From Archegozetes longisetosus (taxonomy: Eukaryota; Arthropoda; Arachnida; Sarcoptiformes; Trhypochthoniidae), in NCBI GenBank assembly GCA_018873245.2, contig JAEMBT020000003.1:9929843-9993842 (forward strand): a DNA stretch of 64,000 nt. The letters are read 5' to 3'. The notes below the pieces were generated by a model. It was not told where the DNA came from. It searched no databases and saw only the letters and a program-made list of their open reading frames with translations. Shown in pieces: positions 15,184 through 28,963 of this stretch (within the stretch, counting starts at the first letter, position 1; every line of letters starts with the position of its first letter). Position numbers and translations under genes: made by a program.

Positions 15184-15216
<33 letters not shown>
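15184..15216. repeat. (AG)n microsatellite
   Basis: A pure AG run of about 33 bases. Confidence 0.95.
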
Positions 15217-15220
<4 letters not shown>

Positions 15221-16260
15221 TGCAAAACTAGAATCTCTATAAAGAGGCAAACGTAAGAACACAACTAATTAAATGCAAATCAAAATTGAGAGGAAAGTAA
15301 AGGAGAGTAAAGAACGGGAGGTAACCAAGAAGTAGCTCAACTTGCAGTTTATTGTAGAGTACTCTGTAGAAGGAAAAAAGTTTTGAAAATAGTTTTGACT
15401 AATAGAAAAGACCGGTATATAATCATCAGATGCATAGCAGCGAATCCTTCAGCTGACGAATAGACAAAATAATGACAAGTATTATAATCTTTTTTTCAGT
15501 CAAAAAAGTGGTTTCATATTTTTGAATATTGTTGGTATCATATAATCTTTAAAAGATAGGTCTTGTGTTCCCTTAGCTCGTTAGGAAAACTTCTGCCATA
15601 CTATTATTTGTAACGAGATCTGGAAAGAAGAAAAAGTCCAAATAAAATATGCATATCAAACAAAAAAGACGTTTTTTCAGATAATTTAGCTTCAAAGTTG
15701 ATTTGAAAAAGTTATACAATCAAAATGTTTTTCACTCTAGCGTATATCATATGAATATCTAAAGCTTACTGACTGAATATTTGCCTTGGAAGCAGATACA
15801 CTTAAGGGATAATATGAAGCTATAATTTACTTTTAAGTAACTTAATATCTTATATAACGTTACTAAATTATGATAAACTTTTTACAAGTTATACTAGTTT
15901 TCTGAATATTATGCTAATAGGATAGCTTCTTTAAACTTTTAAACACTCATTCTTTCAACTAATACAGCCAAAACTATTGATTTGCATTTAAATTTGATTC
16001 TCACTCGGAAGTTAACATTTCATTCCCCAATTACAACTACCACTCGCTGCACATATGTCTTCTTAATCAGTCTCTTAACAACTCAAAAACAAAACCTATT
16101 TATATGTTTTTAAGACTAAAAATACGGTGTCTTAGCACGAACTTCAAACACAAGTGATTGTAAATAAATTGTATTCTCCCAAGTTTTTTCACTTTTTTCT
16201 AACAACAATTTTTGTCTCGATCTCTATCTGATATATGATTATATATGTCTCATATTGTCT

Positions 16261-16385
16261 CTCTTCCCCCTGTTGCGAGCGGTCTCCTGCAGTCCCTTCC
16301 ACTATCCCCTCGTCACAGTTCTTTCAGCAATCACCTGGAAAGTGATCTCCAGGTGAAACAGCAGGTCTCGGATACAGTACTTACT
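16261..16385. other. GC-richer island with 8-bp inverted repeat
   Basis: About 120 bases with far more G+C than the flanks. It holds the inverted repeat CACCTGGA / TCCAGGTG (16333-16340 and 16349-16356) with an 8-base spacer; the right arm also looks like a splice donor (CCAG/GTGAAA). No frame joins sensibly to the lectin exon. It could be a non-coding exon or regulatory element. Confidence 0.3.
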
Positions 16386-17084
16386 CGATCGTAACAGGCA
16401 TAAGAGGTTCATTCCCTAATTCACCGAAATCTGATACTAGAAAAAAACCTAAAATCTCGATCAAATAGTTTTGGATTTCATCTTGAATTTGAGCCAAACA
16501 ATTGGTGGATTTCTATGATTAACCATAAAATGTGGTTTTTAGCTGAAAGTATCGATAATAGTTGTTAACCAGAATTTTTTAGAGTTAGGCTAGAAGTGTG
16601 CCAAAAACATGGATAGGAAATACGAAATAGTAATAAATAATGGCATGGAATAATGACATTTGGCCAGTTGGTGGGCATGTAGAGTCCCCCCAACTTGCAA
16701 TATATGCCTCCATATATTGAGATTATTTGTGAATGCAGAGCGGATCTATTTAATTTGCTTGAATTGCAGTTGAGTTACTGTCTATAAAAACTTTTGCAAC
16801 AAAATAACTATTGAAAAACTTATAAGAAAATAAAAGAAAGAAATTTCTGCGCTCAATAACGACCGAATGCCTGTTTAAATGCAATCAATGGTGTACTATT
16901 GTTAAGTTATAGTTCATCTATGTCTCTCGGAATTGTGTTTGGACTGCTTTGTGTCAAGTCTGCTGGCTACGAGGGCTACCAACAAATGTCTTTCTGAATG
17001 GTTTTTGCCTTATTTAAGAATGGGTTTTGCATTGACAATGCAATTACAAGGTTTTACGTCTATTGTCCTTACAACAGAGCAAAT

Positions 17085-17336
17085 ACAGTGGCGTAAAAAT
17101 CTATTTTTATTATTCTAATGACCACACATTCAGTTAACAAAAATAGACTTTAATCAAAACTAAATTACTTTGCTGAGAACTGTTTTCAACGCTTTTTTCG
17201 CTTACGGTTCAATGTTTTGTAATTTGGTTTTATTATCAATTTTTTATTCGTTACACAAATAGTTTAGATTTTCGAATAATAGAAATTATTCAACTATTTA
17301 TGCAGTTTGGTCTACTTAAGGAGTCAACGCCACTGT
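17085..17336. mobile_element. Possible small inverted-repeat element (MITE-like)
   Basis: The 10-base motif ACAGTGGCGT at 17085-17094 recurs as its exact reverse complement at 17327-17336, giving a 252-bp unit. CAGTGGCG-type ends resemble terminal repeats of Tc1/mariner-derived elements, and a TA precedes the left CAGTGG. No matching TA follows the right end and no transposase is encoded, so this is at best a decayed non-autonomous copy. Confidence 0.28.
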
Positions 17337-17900
17337 GATTGTGATTGAACCGATAGGGACGCATAATTTTACTTTTTATGTGTCATATATTCATTTAATG
17401 CAGAATTTTTTGTACACGTCTCGCGCACACACGCTTTCTTCATATTACTTATACTTGCGCTAAGAAAGTAGTGGCACATAAAAACTGCTGGAGGCTTATT
17501 GATGGGCATAACAACAATACAGAGGATATAACATTGAAAACTATTGTTAAAGGGGGAGAATATATTGAGAATAGAGACATTTCCTCGCCATTTACTTGTA
17601 CTCTATGGCACTTTCTCTCCCTTTTCGCATAAAAGGTGCATAAGGTCGAGATAAAGCGAACCCCTCTTTCTTCCATACAAGTGCCTTTTCAGGAGGTCCT
17701 GCCATCCATTTTTAACTAGAATACTATCATAAAAGAATACTTTTCAATGCATATAACTAAATAATTGTCCAGATTTTTATCGGTTTAATTTTGACGGATA
17801 TATTTGCTGAACATAAACGAAAAAATTGGTTTAAACTTCGCCAGACTTTTCATTAAAAACTAATTAGTCACTCATAGCATAAGTTCTACTAATAGTAAAA

Positions 17901-17938
17901 CAAATCAGTTTTCAAGTTTCAAATCAGTTTTCAAGTTT
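17901..17938. repeat. 19-bp unit repeated twice in tandem
   Basis: Two adjacent exact copies of CAAATCAGTTTTCAAGTTT. Confidence 0.9.
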
Positions 17939-18242
17939 CACATCAATTTGAATAATTTGTTTAACTTTCAAGTTATTGTACAAGTAATGGATTGTGTTTC
18001 TGAGAAGCGATTCGTTTTGTTTTTTTCAGTGTTTCCTTTTCTTAATTCACATTATGATTCATCTTATTTTGCTTAAGAGATAGTTCCGGCTTTTAAGTTA
18101 TACCAAAACGAGACACAACAGCAATACAACTTTTCAGATGCTTAACATTAGCAAAATATAATAAATGAAGTCTTAATTATGAGCACCGCCTCTAAGACTC
18201 TTTATCTTCTCAAAAAGTAAATCGAGTTTGTAGTCAGTAGAA

Positions 18243-18256
18243 GATAGAGAGAGAAT

Positions 18257-18294
<38 letters not shown>
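18243..18294. repeat. GATAGAGAGA tandem repeat
   Basis: About five units of a 10-base purine-rich motif; the first copy is interrupted. Confidence 0.9.
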
Positions 18295-18553
18295 AGTAGG
18301 AAAATGAAAATATTTCGTACTTTTTCGTCTGAGGGCTCGATTTGAAAAAGAGGAAATATTCAAATTTCGTTACTCTGTTTACTTTTCATTCTTGACTGAA
18401 GTGAAGCGAAACAGCTCTCTCTAAGAATGTTTTAAAACATATACAAATTTTTGTTATTTCAAGTTTGGTCGGCTTCTCATACCTTTCTATTTTCACATTA
18501 ATTATGATCGACTTGTTCGCGACAATATTCGACCGGAAAAGAGCTTTAAGTTT

Positions 18554-18700
18554 TTACGGGCAAGAAGTTTTGCCAAGTTTTAGGAGGGGAACTGGAGATT
18601 GAGAGTGGGATCTATTGAGAGGGCCGGTAGTAAACTGCGAAAATCCTATGGAAGGCTGTAAGGGGTCGTCAGCTTGTGGCGCATCTGTCGTTAAAAGCAT
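18554..18700 (-). other. 48-codon coding-like frame, unrecognised
   Basis: An ATG-to-TAA frame on the minus strand inside a GC-richer island. The peptide is hydrophilic, rich in Pro/Ser/Thr and starts MLLTTDAPQADDPLQPS. The balanced amino-acid composition is unlike the Phe/Ile/Lys/Asn-rich frames nearby. No family recognised. It may be a decayed exon or an element remnant. Confidence 0.2.
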
Positions 18701-20035
18701 CTCTAGATCTTAAGAATGCGTCTCCTTTTATGAATCAATGATTGCCAAAAGGAGGCGAACAACAGACCTCTGAGTTTTCAACATAAAGGGATATTGAAGC
18801 TCTTGAACGGTATTTAGAAGATTAAAGCTTTAGAAGAGTGATGCAGACAAACAGTAGTGGAACTATTTTAATATAGCAATTAGCAAAATCAGCCACAATA
18901 CAACACTTAAGGCTTAAGTACTTACCAAATAGTACTTTTTTCTTTCCGTACAGGTTTCAAATTTGTCCATATGTTCACTTCTGAACTCGACAAAATACAA
19001 ATACTCATTGTGTGTTGAATACCAGACTCAAATCTTATACAAGTAGCTGCCATCACAAAATATTTTCTCTCCTCTCTATGTTTGCTGCCTTTCATACTCG
19101 ATGTCTATTCTCTGATAATCTATTTTCTATACATTTGTGCTTCTTCTTCTTCTTATTATGATTGCATTGTGCACAAGCTGTCGACAATTGACACGCCGTC
19201 AAATGTGTGCTTTTAGTAAAATTTGCACTAGTTTTTCGATTCAGATTCAATTCAATATTGTATATGTTGTGTGAGCGTTTAGTATCGGACCAATATAACA
19301 TTTGACAATTGAAAATAAGTCACAAAGCGCTACAATTTATCGGTCTTTTTCTCTTTCTCTATACCACTGTTCATTGCTTTTTATTCAAATTATTTCATTC
19401 AAATCTTGTCTATCTGTTGACAAATTAAATTCCTTTTTCATCTTCTTTACACTGAAATTCTTTAGACTAGAAGTTGAAAAAGTTTGATGTTTTCACGTTT
19501 CGTGCTATCATATTCAGGTTTTCCATATTTTGAACAAAACTGTTCCTTAATGTTAAAGAAAATTATGCAATTGTTTTAATAATGAAGTTTATTGAACGCC
19601 TATTTCGTTCATGATTTCATTTGAATTTCAAAAATGATTGACGTTTTTCGATACTTGAGTTCATCTAAATTTGCACAAACTTTTTTATTATTCAACTGCC
19701 TATCAAATAGTTTAGAGAAAATATTCAGAACCCATAACAAGTATTTAGTATTCATACTTTGATTTAGGCTTTCACGTAAAAATTTGTTTATTATTTTGAC
19801 GAACAGCGAAGAAGATATGAAATTAGAAATTTTAGCAAATTTATTTCCTATAAGACATAAAAGTTAAGTTTACGAGCTAACAAGTCAAGTTCAGTCCTTC
19901 AGAAGATTCAGCAAAGTAATAAAACTGCAAACTTTATTTTAAGTATTCAACCAATTAACAACAGTTACACATAAGTTAGTAAATGCATTCACTTTGGAGG
20001 CTAATGAACCGACAGAGTAGAAAATTATCTCAAAC

Positions 20036-20122
20036 TTATTGTTTGGGGCACTTCGAGCCATCATCTGCATCATCATAGGCCTGAGTGACTTGCTTTGCTA
20101 GCGCTCTATCCTTAAAATGTAT
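20036..20122 (-). other. Short coding-like frame ending in a stop, unrecognised
   Basis: A 28-codon open stretch on the minus strand with a charged, protein-like sequence (…AKQVTQAYDDADDGSKC…) ending in TAA, as a terminal exon might. The + strand is also open here and reads as a hydrophobic stretch, so the signal is ambiguous. Confidence 0.15.
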
Positions 20123-23100
20123 TCAAAAGCTGTTGACGATAATTGCCCCAAAGCTACTCAATTAGTCCACACCATTCATTTGATAATTCGTTCATTTAGT
20201 TGCCTCTTAGCTATCATTTTCAATGAAATTTTCGCAAATATCAATATTTCTATTGAAATATTAGATAAAAACTACTTTTAATCATAACTTTGATAGAATA
20301 AAGCGTGATTTTAAGTGTTTGTAAACTGTTGCCAAGCATTATATAAATGTTGACGATTGCAATATAAAGAGATTCAATTTGGACTTTTCATACTGAACGA
20401 CTCCAACTTAGGTCATGAAGTAGTGAATTAAACCATTGTTGAAAAGCGTTGAAAACTATTGTATAGAACAGATAAACGTATGAACTGAAATACAAATACA
20501 ATCAAACAGAAATATACTATTGAAATAGTGACTGAATTTCTTTGTACGACATATGTTTTCTAGTTTAATAAATATTTGCTGAATATCTCTATTATTGTTA
20601 TTGTATTGAATATCTCTGCCTAACGGCTACTTTAGATGGTTGTTAAATATGTTTTGAGCAATTTGTTTGTCTATGAAATAGTCCTGTAAAATAATTCAAT
20701 ATAGAACTAGACATAACATGAAATTATTAGATCAATCCTCAAAACAAGCTTACGCAATAATTTCTAATTAAGTATGTGTCAAAAATTTGTTGTATATTAG
20801 CTGAAACAAGAGAAGTTGCAAATGATGATAGATATATCTTGCAATATATTTATTCATTAATAATATAGTTAAGCGCATAACTGCAGACCTAATAACAATT
20901 GGAGAGTAGCAATTGAGGTTTGGCTTTTTTCATTTCTTATCCCTTAAATTCATATTGACAGTTGAAAACAAGTAGATGTTAAATGGTTTTCGTAGTATTC
21001 TCAAGTCCCTAACATTAGTCATAAAACACTGCAAACAATTCATTCTATCAATTCTAGTATTTTCGTCAACTTTTCTCTCGATACCTCTGTTGCTATGAAT
21101 TTAACTGTAGAGCTAACCTAACTGTTGGTTGGGATCCATTAATCAAAATAGTTTTGTTTATTTTAAAATTGTTGGAAAGAAATGATTTATGAATTTTTGC
21201 ACTCAAATCAGTCAGTGCTATATTTAACATGTTTAACATTCAGTATTAAAGCAAACATTTTGCCTACTCTTAAATAAGTTGGTTACTTAAACTTATGTAT
21301 CCCCTTATTGTTTATTTCAGTTCATAGTATATCAAATTTATTTTTACTTAATCTTTAATCTTCACTTTTCATTTCCTATTTTCGGTTGTTTAGCTTACAG
21401 TGCATTCACTTTACAATTATTTATTGTTTTCATTGTCAGGGGGAATAAGAGTAAAACTGAATTAATCATCTGAACATAACGCCCTAAAACATAAATCGCT
21501 AATAATCTTATTTGGACTGACAGACAATTTTTGCAATATTTCATGCGCAAATTCTGTCACTTTATAAATGAGACACATTTTGCTTTGACTCACCACTTCG
21601 AGTTTCATTAATCTAATAAATGAGATTATTTCAATAAAACTAAAATTAATTATGAGTATGTTATTCAATACTTACGAAAAACTGCATAAAACATGATATG
21701 TTACATGAAAAATAGATGGTTTAAAGTATCTTTTAATGGATTGATAACAGACTCGTAAAAACTTATTCCTGCAGTCAAATAATAAGCGTTAGTCTAACTT
21801 TTTTTTACTACATTAACATTGTATATATGTACAGATTTTAATTGATTCAAATCAATTTTTATAGTACTAAATGATTTAAACCAGTATTTCCGTAATAATT
21901 GAGGGAAACAATATTTGAATTTTGATTGAATACTAAGTATGTAAAGGTGTGTAGTGGAGTGTCTGCATATTTGTTGCTACTTGTCTTCTTTCCTTTCCTT
22001 ATCAAAAAAAACTTATCAAAAGGTTCATACGATAACTTCTCAAAGTTGACATTTTGTTTCTAAAGGTTGCAAGTTGAGCTAGATTTGAATGATGGCAACA
22101 ATTTTAGGCAAATGAGGCAGAATGAAACTGCATTTTGTTCGATTTGCAGGCAACGTTACACTGTTTTGTTGGACAAACTAGAATTAATTTCCGTAGGGAT
22201 GCAGTCATTGAAACAAATAATTAGCTTACATGACCATTTGTTTGATCTATTATATAGATGATTTGTACAAATGAAAAGCAAGTCACTTGAATTTCCTCAA
22301 TCAATAATCGAATTAACACATAGCATCAAAGGTGATCTTCTATTGATTGCCAGTTAGATTAACTACAAAGTTATGCGTATTTGTGTTTGTATTTGAAAGT
22401 ATTAACAAATTATAAAAAGTAAAATATCGCTCAGAAAATAGCTATTTTAAATCTAGTCCAACATTTCTATCGATAAAACGATTGATCAAAGTTGAAATGT
22501 GGTAACACTAGTCTCAAAGAAATCAATAAAATTTTTGGATAGATTTGATTCAATGGTATTTCTATTGTAAGTAATGCGACGACAGGCTCGCCTTTAAAAA
22601 GAGTAACAATTTATGGATTATCATTGACTCAATATTTTTCAATGCTATTCTCATGGCACATCACGATTAGCCTGAGTCTTAGACTAAGAAATATAGATAG
22701 AAACTAGAGACAGCATAGGAAACGGAAGACAAACGACTATTCGTTTTAATACATTCTTGCTTTATATATTACATGTCGCACAATCGTTTATAAATGGTTT
22801 TTATTTTCAATTTGTCGAGCTTTTAGAGGATGTCGAGCAGGCATTTTCATAAAGAAAAACACGCTTTTAGTGTCAATGCTTTCCAAAATCAACTTCTAGT
22901 TTATGTGTATATTTGTTGCCAAAATGTTATTTTCTCTTCAGGACATAGTTACGAATTAAAATGTTTTTAGTAAAGTTTGTTTTTAATCATTAGTTTGACG
23001 TTTATTTCGATGTCATATATGAAACTTATATAACTTGAAAATAATAGTAATTTGTTGAACTTAGGTTTTGATTAATTTGCTACTTCTAGAGACAGATATG

Positions 23101-23960
23101 AAGTTAGAGAAAGAATTTCTAGTGTCTCTGTATTCAAATTCATACTTCTATCTAATTCACTCTCAATGCTATCATTTTCAGTTATAGCAAAAGTTCAGCG
23201 AGACTTCTATAGCGTGTCGTTCGGACAATCACGCGATGCCATAAAGATGGATATGTACTAAACATGTCTATTTTGTGTGCCTAAGACTTGAATACCATAA
23301 CCACAAACCAATTGCTACCTTCTAGTATTTTTTCAAATAACAAATACTGATCTGAAACTGAGATAATTCTCTAGCTATCCATTAGATTCTGTGTTTTTTC
23401 TATAATTTGTTTGTTGAACAACTTTTGTCTAATTTTCATCTTATATGTAATAATTTTTTCCTTGAGATTCTAGTCGAAGAGTTCATTGATTTGCTTGACA
23501 ACTTTTTGCCACTATTGCTCATATTCAAATTAATTTTTTTAGGTTCAAGTTCAGTTAGCTTGTGTTTCTTGAATCCCAAAATTAAATAGATTCTCGATTA
23601 TTTTCTCATTCAAATAAATTTGATCTGATCTTATGGTCATTATTTAGTCTGAATGTGTTTTTCAACACAAACAACAGTAAAAGGTTTAAAAAATGAGTTA
23701 ATATCTAATTAATAACTGAAATATTTGATTGATTACAATTACGTAATTAAGACTGAAAATGGTGGTTAAATTCAATTGAAATAGCAGTTACTAATATGAG
23801 TATTAATTTATGGCAACAATTTGTTAATAAGCAGATATTTAAATCAATTATAATTTGAGACTAATTAATAGTTATATAGAGAAAACGTGTTTTTAATTAA
23901 AGAGAATGCAGTAAGAACCAGTTATAAATGCAAATCAATAATAATTTTAAAAAGAAAAAA

Positions 23961-24010
23961 TAACGTAAAATTGCATAAAATAATGTAAAATAACGTAAAA
24001 TAACATAAAA
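23961..24010. repeat. TAACGTAAAA-type 10-bp tandem repeat
   Basis: About five diverged copies of a 10-base unit. Confidence 0.85.
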
Positions 24011-25922
24011 TAAAATTGGGATTGAATAATAAAAATAGTGATTGTAATGAATGACAGTTGATATGCTTTAGGTGCCACAACTGACTCATCAAAATAGCCA
24101 TTCACATACAAAATGCATAACTGGATAGAAATGCATTAAAACTGTATTAAAATCAATCGATCATTTCAATGACAATCGACTAAATTATTGTCCAATTATT
24201 CATGAATTCACAAATATTTCTCTATCTCTCACTTTTTCGATTGACTACAAGAACCGAAATATGATTAATAGATAGTAATCAATCAATCGATTCATATCTT
24301 CAGTGGATTGAATAAATATTAAAGCTTTTTATTGGGGTAAAAAAGTTTGCAAAAAAATTGTTCTCATCCTTTTTCTCAGTTCTTATGTCGAGCTAAAATA
24401 TTTCATAAGCTACTTTTCCCCAAAAAATACAAATAAAAAACAAATTATTTGATGACTTTTAAGCTTAATTTGATTTGTCGAGGCATTAATTTGATCTAAA
24501 AATGAATGAAAATCAGTTTTCTATCCCTTGTTATTGTCATTCTTTCTGTTAAAGATATTCAGATATACTATTAATATGTTAAAGTTAGGAAAAAACTGTG
24601 CTTAGAAAATAAGGTATAAACACAAATTTCTACTTAGGATAATGAAAGCCTTATAATACTTTCTCTTTTATAAGTTTATCTTGAAAAAAGTGAAAAAATC
24701 TTTATATCCAATAAATTTTGTTGGCTTGTTTGATAAAGCAATCTCTTTCTACTCGTTATCTCAATGTTTTTGTTGGCAAACAATAGTTTTTCACATATTC
24801 CTAACTCTTTTCTTTTTCTCCCCATTCAGTGACAAACTTTTGAGAAAAATTTTTCTTTTCATCAGTTTTTAGATTGTATTCGCTTATAATACAACTCTTT
24901 TATCTATCGAAAGCGTGTTTTCTCTGTTATGAAAACAGTTTTTCGGGTAAAGTTTTAAATAAAGATCGCGGAGGGAATAGAAAATTTAGAAACACTAAAC
25001 TTGTTAGTAGGAAAGTGTTCCTAAATATTTAGCTCAAAAATCTTAATACGTTTTACTGCTATTCTTAAGTCATGTCTAACTAGAAGTCTAGTAATTGTTC
25101 AAATTTATGTATGAATTAGAAAACGGTACACAACTCATGACAACTCCTAATCTTTTTTTCTCTTTCTCTAGTTTTAAAATTTAGATTAATTCAAATTTGT
25201 TGTTGAAGTCATTAAACGGAATGCACAGTAGTTTTTGCTGTTCTGTTGTTAAACACTTGAACTTGCCATAGATTTTGCGTTTAGTTCGTGTATGACTTGA
25301 ATACGTTATTAATTTATGGGTTAATTGTAAATGCAATCATTCGGTACTGTATAAGTTATGCAGTACTAAAACCAGAAGTTCTAACAAAGCTAAATGGCTT
25401 TCAATATTTTCTAAGTGCTCTTTTGAGAAGTCAATTCTTAATTGTTTTCGTTTTTTTGTTTCATATTTTTTTGAGCATAAATAAATTTCCAAATTAAGTA
25501 TTCAAAACTGAAATTCAGCCGGAAGTCAATATAGAAGACATAAATCTTTAGAAACATTATATTGGTTTTGAATTAGAAAAAAAGTAAAGAATATTAATTT
25601 TGGATAACTAACATTACAAAGCATCAGAAAAGATATAATATTTAGCTGGATAAACAATTTGTTGTTATTATCATTATTTTATTAGGAAATCATGAATCCC
25701 TCATAGGTATAATTGTGAAGCAAACAATACTTTCTCTGAATACTAAGCATCGACTCTAATAACTAATACATCGAAAACAAAAACCAATTTTAATACACTG
25801 TCACGACTCTTCACATTTTCCACCTGTCGTTTCACTTGAATGCTCCTCAATATTAACCAAATTATTTATTATCAAACACAAGTTATATTATAAATTCACC
25901 TCTTGTTCTATCAATTTAATAG

Positions 25923-26115
25923 ATCGTCCACGATATCGGACAGCATATGCTTGTGAAGGCAGTCAATTACAAATCAGCTGCGATGAGGGGACGCTAATCC
26001 ATCTAATAAGAGCTAATTATGGAAGATTTAGCATTTCCATTTGTAATGAACATGGTAACCTTGACTGGTCCGTCGATTGCACATCTCAGCGATCTTATTA
26101 CGTGATCGCCAATAG
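25923..26115 (+). CDS. Cirl: Latrophilin exon: N-terminal half of the rhamnose-binding lectin domain
   Basis: Encodes about 64 residues. The stretch [17 protein letters not shown] and the [20 protein letters not shown] block are the conserved start of the SUEL/Gal_lectin domain of latrophilins, with the family YGR motif. In family members this extracellular domain binds partner adhesion proteins or carbohydrate. The acceptor follows TTTAATAG and the donor is AATAG/GTAACA. The exon enters in phase 1 and leaves in phase 2 (AG/), which fits both alternative exons downstream. Because it begins mid-codon and has no signal peptide, at least one further 5' coding exon is required. Confidence 0.93.
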
Positions 26116-28906
26116 GTAACACTTTCTTTCTTCACTCCTAATTATGAGCTAATTATTTTAAAGTTTTGTTAATCAGTTAATAATTTGTTTATTTGCGTCA
26201 ACAGATAGTGACATATGAAAACAGCAGCAATTATTTAGATAATATATTCATTTTTTGCCTTATAGTGATTCCCTAGTCCTATTTTGCTGGCAAATATCGT
26301 TCAGTGGTTTAGTCAATGTTTATGAGAGCCTTATTTTAACCAAATATTTATTGACTCTCTTTAGTCTTTGGGTTGAAATAAAAACAGTTTTTCTTTAGGA
26401 TACAATTTTTCGCTTCAACTTTATCACTTGTTATTCAGTTATTTTATTTACGCTCTCTGTGTTTAGTTTATTAGTTCTCGAAACGGTTAGACTCTATTTA
26501 AAAGGGGTTTAAATGACAGAAACACGCGGATCGAAAGTTATAACTATTGGGAGTGTAAAGAGAATCTCAACTTGAATCTCTAGCACAACGAGTAAATGAG
26601 TAGAGAATGTGAATGACATCATTGAATGGCAATTGAGAGCTGAAAAAATAAATGGTTGCGGCTATCCTGTAATGGATTTGAGATACCGAACTCGTTAAAT
26701 AAGTTTGAGACACCAAAATGCATATGAAAAGCTAATGAAACAAAGGTTAAAATAAAAGTTGAGAGAAACAAAAATTCTTGATAAATAGTTTTGACACCTT
26801 GCTCAATGAAAAACTTTCTCTCCTATCTAACTTTTACAAGTCTTTGTGTCTATCAATTCAATTGATGGCAAAATTTGCGATCCATTAGCATTTTAAGTGA
26901 AAAACTTTTTCAGAGTAAGAATCAAAAACTTGATTATTGCTCAACTTGTCTAAGAATTAAAAGTTTTTATTTAACTTTTAAAGAGAGAGAGAGAAAAAGT
27001 TAGAGCTTTTTGTTATAATAGCTATAGGAAAGCAATTCTTGTGCAACGTCTTAACTAAAATATTAGTCAAAACACTTATTTTCTTTATCTTTGCATTAAA
27101 AAAGTTGAAGTTTACATAAAAAGCTCGAAATATTATCATTAAATGCAATAATAACAATAATAAATGAAAGGAGAGAAGGGTTTTAATGATTGTGAGCCTA
27201 TTATGAACTACAATAAGAGCTAACTTGTCAGTGAAATGTTAGCATTAACTCAATTTAATGTCTTTACTCTGATTTTTTGAAGAGAAAATGATGTAAACCA
27301 TGAGAAACGGGTTGAGATGAGTTGCTCTGAAAGCTAAAACTCACACAAAACGTAATGTCTAAATAAAGTTTATATTAGAGTTGATATGATCGACGTTTTT
27401 TAGCTTAACCTAACTTCTCGTGTAATAGATGTTTAGAAATAGAGTAAGAGAAAAATATAGTCTGCAAACAGTTGCGTATTTCCTCTTTGCCAGATACATT
27501 TTTAAAAGAGAGTCGATCGCATTTTAATGAGGAATCCACTTTTTTAGGCATTACTTACGTGTCTAGTCATAAAAAACATAACAATTGTTGTGCATTAGCA
27601 CACATTTAGTAGAGGAAGACATGAAAGCTACTTGTTTTAAAATCTCTCAGTACTGAAAAAATATATTCCTTTTTTCGATAAATTTTATATTAACTTTAGC
27701 TAAACTTTAATTTTGTCAAAATATCAATGTTTTTATGCTTTAAAACTTTTGATCCACTTATTGATTATTAGTGAGAAAATAAATTATAAAACTTTCTTAT
27801 CTTCAATCTAATAGAGTGTCAAGTTTTCCAAATGAGAAATTAGTATTTTGGGCGCAATTTATTTTATTTTACATGTTATTCATAAATATCAATATTTTAG
27901 AGAAATATTTCATACAAACTTCAAGCCAAGAGTGCATTCAATTAAAAAAGAAAAGAATATAATAATAAATCGACGTAAATTAAAGAAGTTTTTCGAGTGT
28001 TTTTAATGAGCTTTTGCCACAGTTATTGCAAAAAAGTATTATATTTTAGTTGAAAAATAGCTCTTTTGATAATAGAAGTTGGATTAGTAAAAAGTTGGTT
28101 TTTTTCTAATTTTAAGAGCCATTTCATGATAAGAGAATGACAGCCTCAGAGCCAGAAATTATCTTAATGTTCAAAAACAGCTCTCTATCAATGATCGCCC
28201 GCTGCCCCTCAATAATTAACCGCATTTCTTCTTTATTTGACTTGCTTTCCAAAACATCGCATTTTAAAAATTGAAGTAACTTTCTTATTCATATTTACTG
28301 TATATTAATGAAGAAAAATTCACATTTAGTTGCTTCAATTTAAATGATGAGCATAAAAGTTGAAGTATTTTTAGCTGAAAAAACCTTTTCTACTTATGCC
28401 AATCACTATTGTATAATTCGCATTTACTTGCCAATATTATGGTTTCAAATGTAAACCATCTCTTAATGATAACTATGAATATGTTAGAAGTTGACTAGTT
28501 CTGGAGAAATGATTGCAAATTAAATTTTGATTTTTAAGTATAAATTTTGAGAAATTTTTCAGATTAAAAAATAATTTAATAGATAATGAGGGGTAATTAT
28601 CTATCTCTAGCTCGTTATAACTAGTGTTTTTTAAATTATTAGTACTTTTTTTCATATAAATTACTTGATTTTCTCAATCAAAGAGCTTTTTATCCAAAAG
28701 TTTATCTAAGATTTATTAGACGAGAAAAATTTCTTATAAAAAGCATAAATAGATAATTGACAGTTAAGAGTAGAGGTAGAAAAGTAGCTTAAAAACAGTG
28801 TGCATCTTGTTTGTCGGCCTTTTTCAGTCCAATTTATTGGACGACAGATTCAAAGTTCATTCAGGTCTTAGTTTATTATTTTATATAATCATCACTAGTG
28901 CTCGCC

Positions 28907-28963
<57 letters not shown>
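28907..28963. repeat. (ATA)19 microsatellite
   Basis: A trinucleotide run of 57 bases. The poly-Asn open frame across it is a consequence of the repeat. Confidence 0.97.

Larger units (their letters stand above)
1..25922. other. Upstream intron and/or intergenic DNA, no confirmed gene
   Basis: This is 25.9 kb of AT-rich sequence with no confirmed coding exon. Because the first recognised exon starts in codon phase 1, at least one coding exon must lie 5' of 25923, so much of this stretch is probably a long first intron of the receptor gene. It contains microsatellites, a possible short inverted-repeat element near 17.2 kb, GC-richer islands near 14.0, 16.3, 18.6 and 20.1 kb, and open frames that match nothing I know. 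No tRNA, rRNA or promoter was recognised. Confidence 0.7.

Noticed and set aside
23958..24012. 10-bp repeats considered as a CRISPR-like array
   Set aside because: Units are directly adjacent, diverged and without spacers; the genome is eukaryotic.
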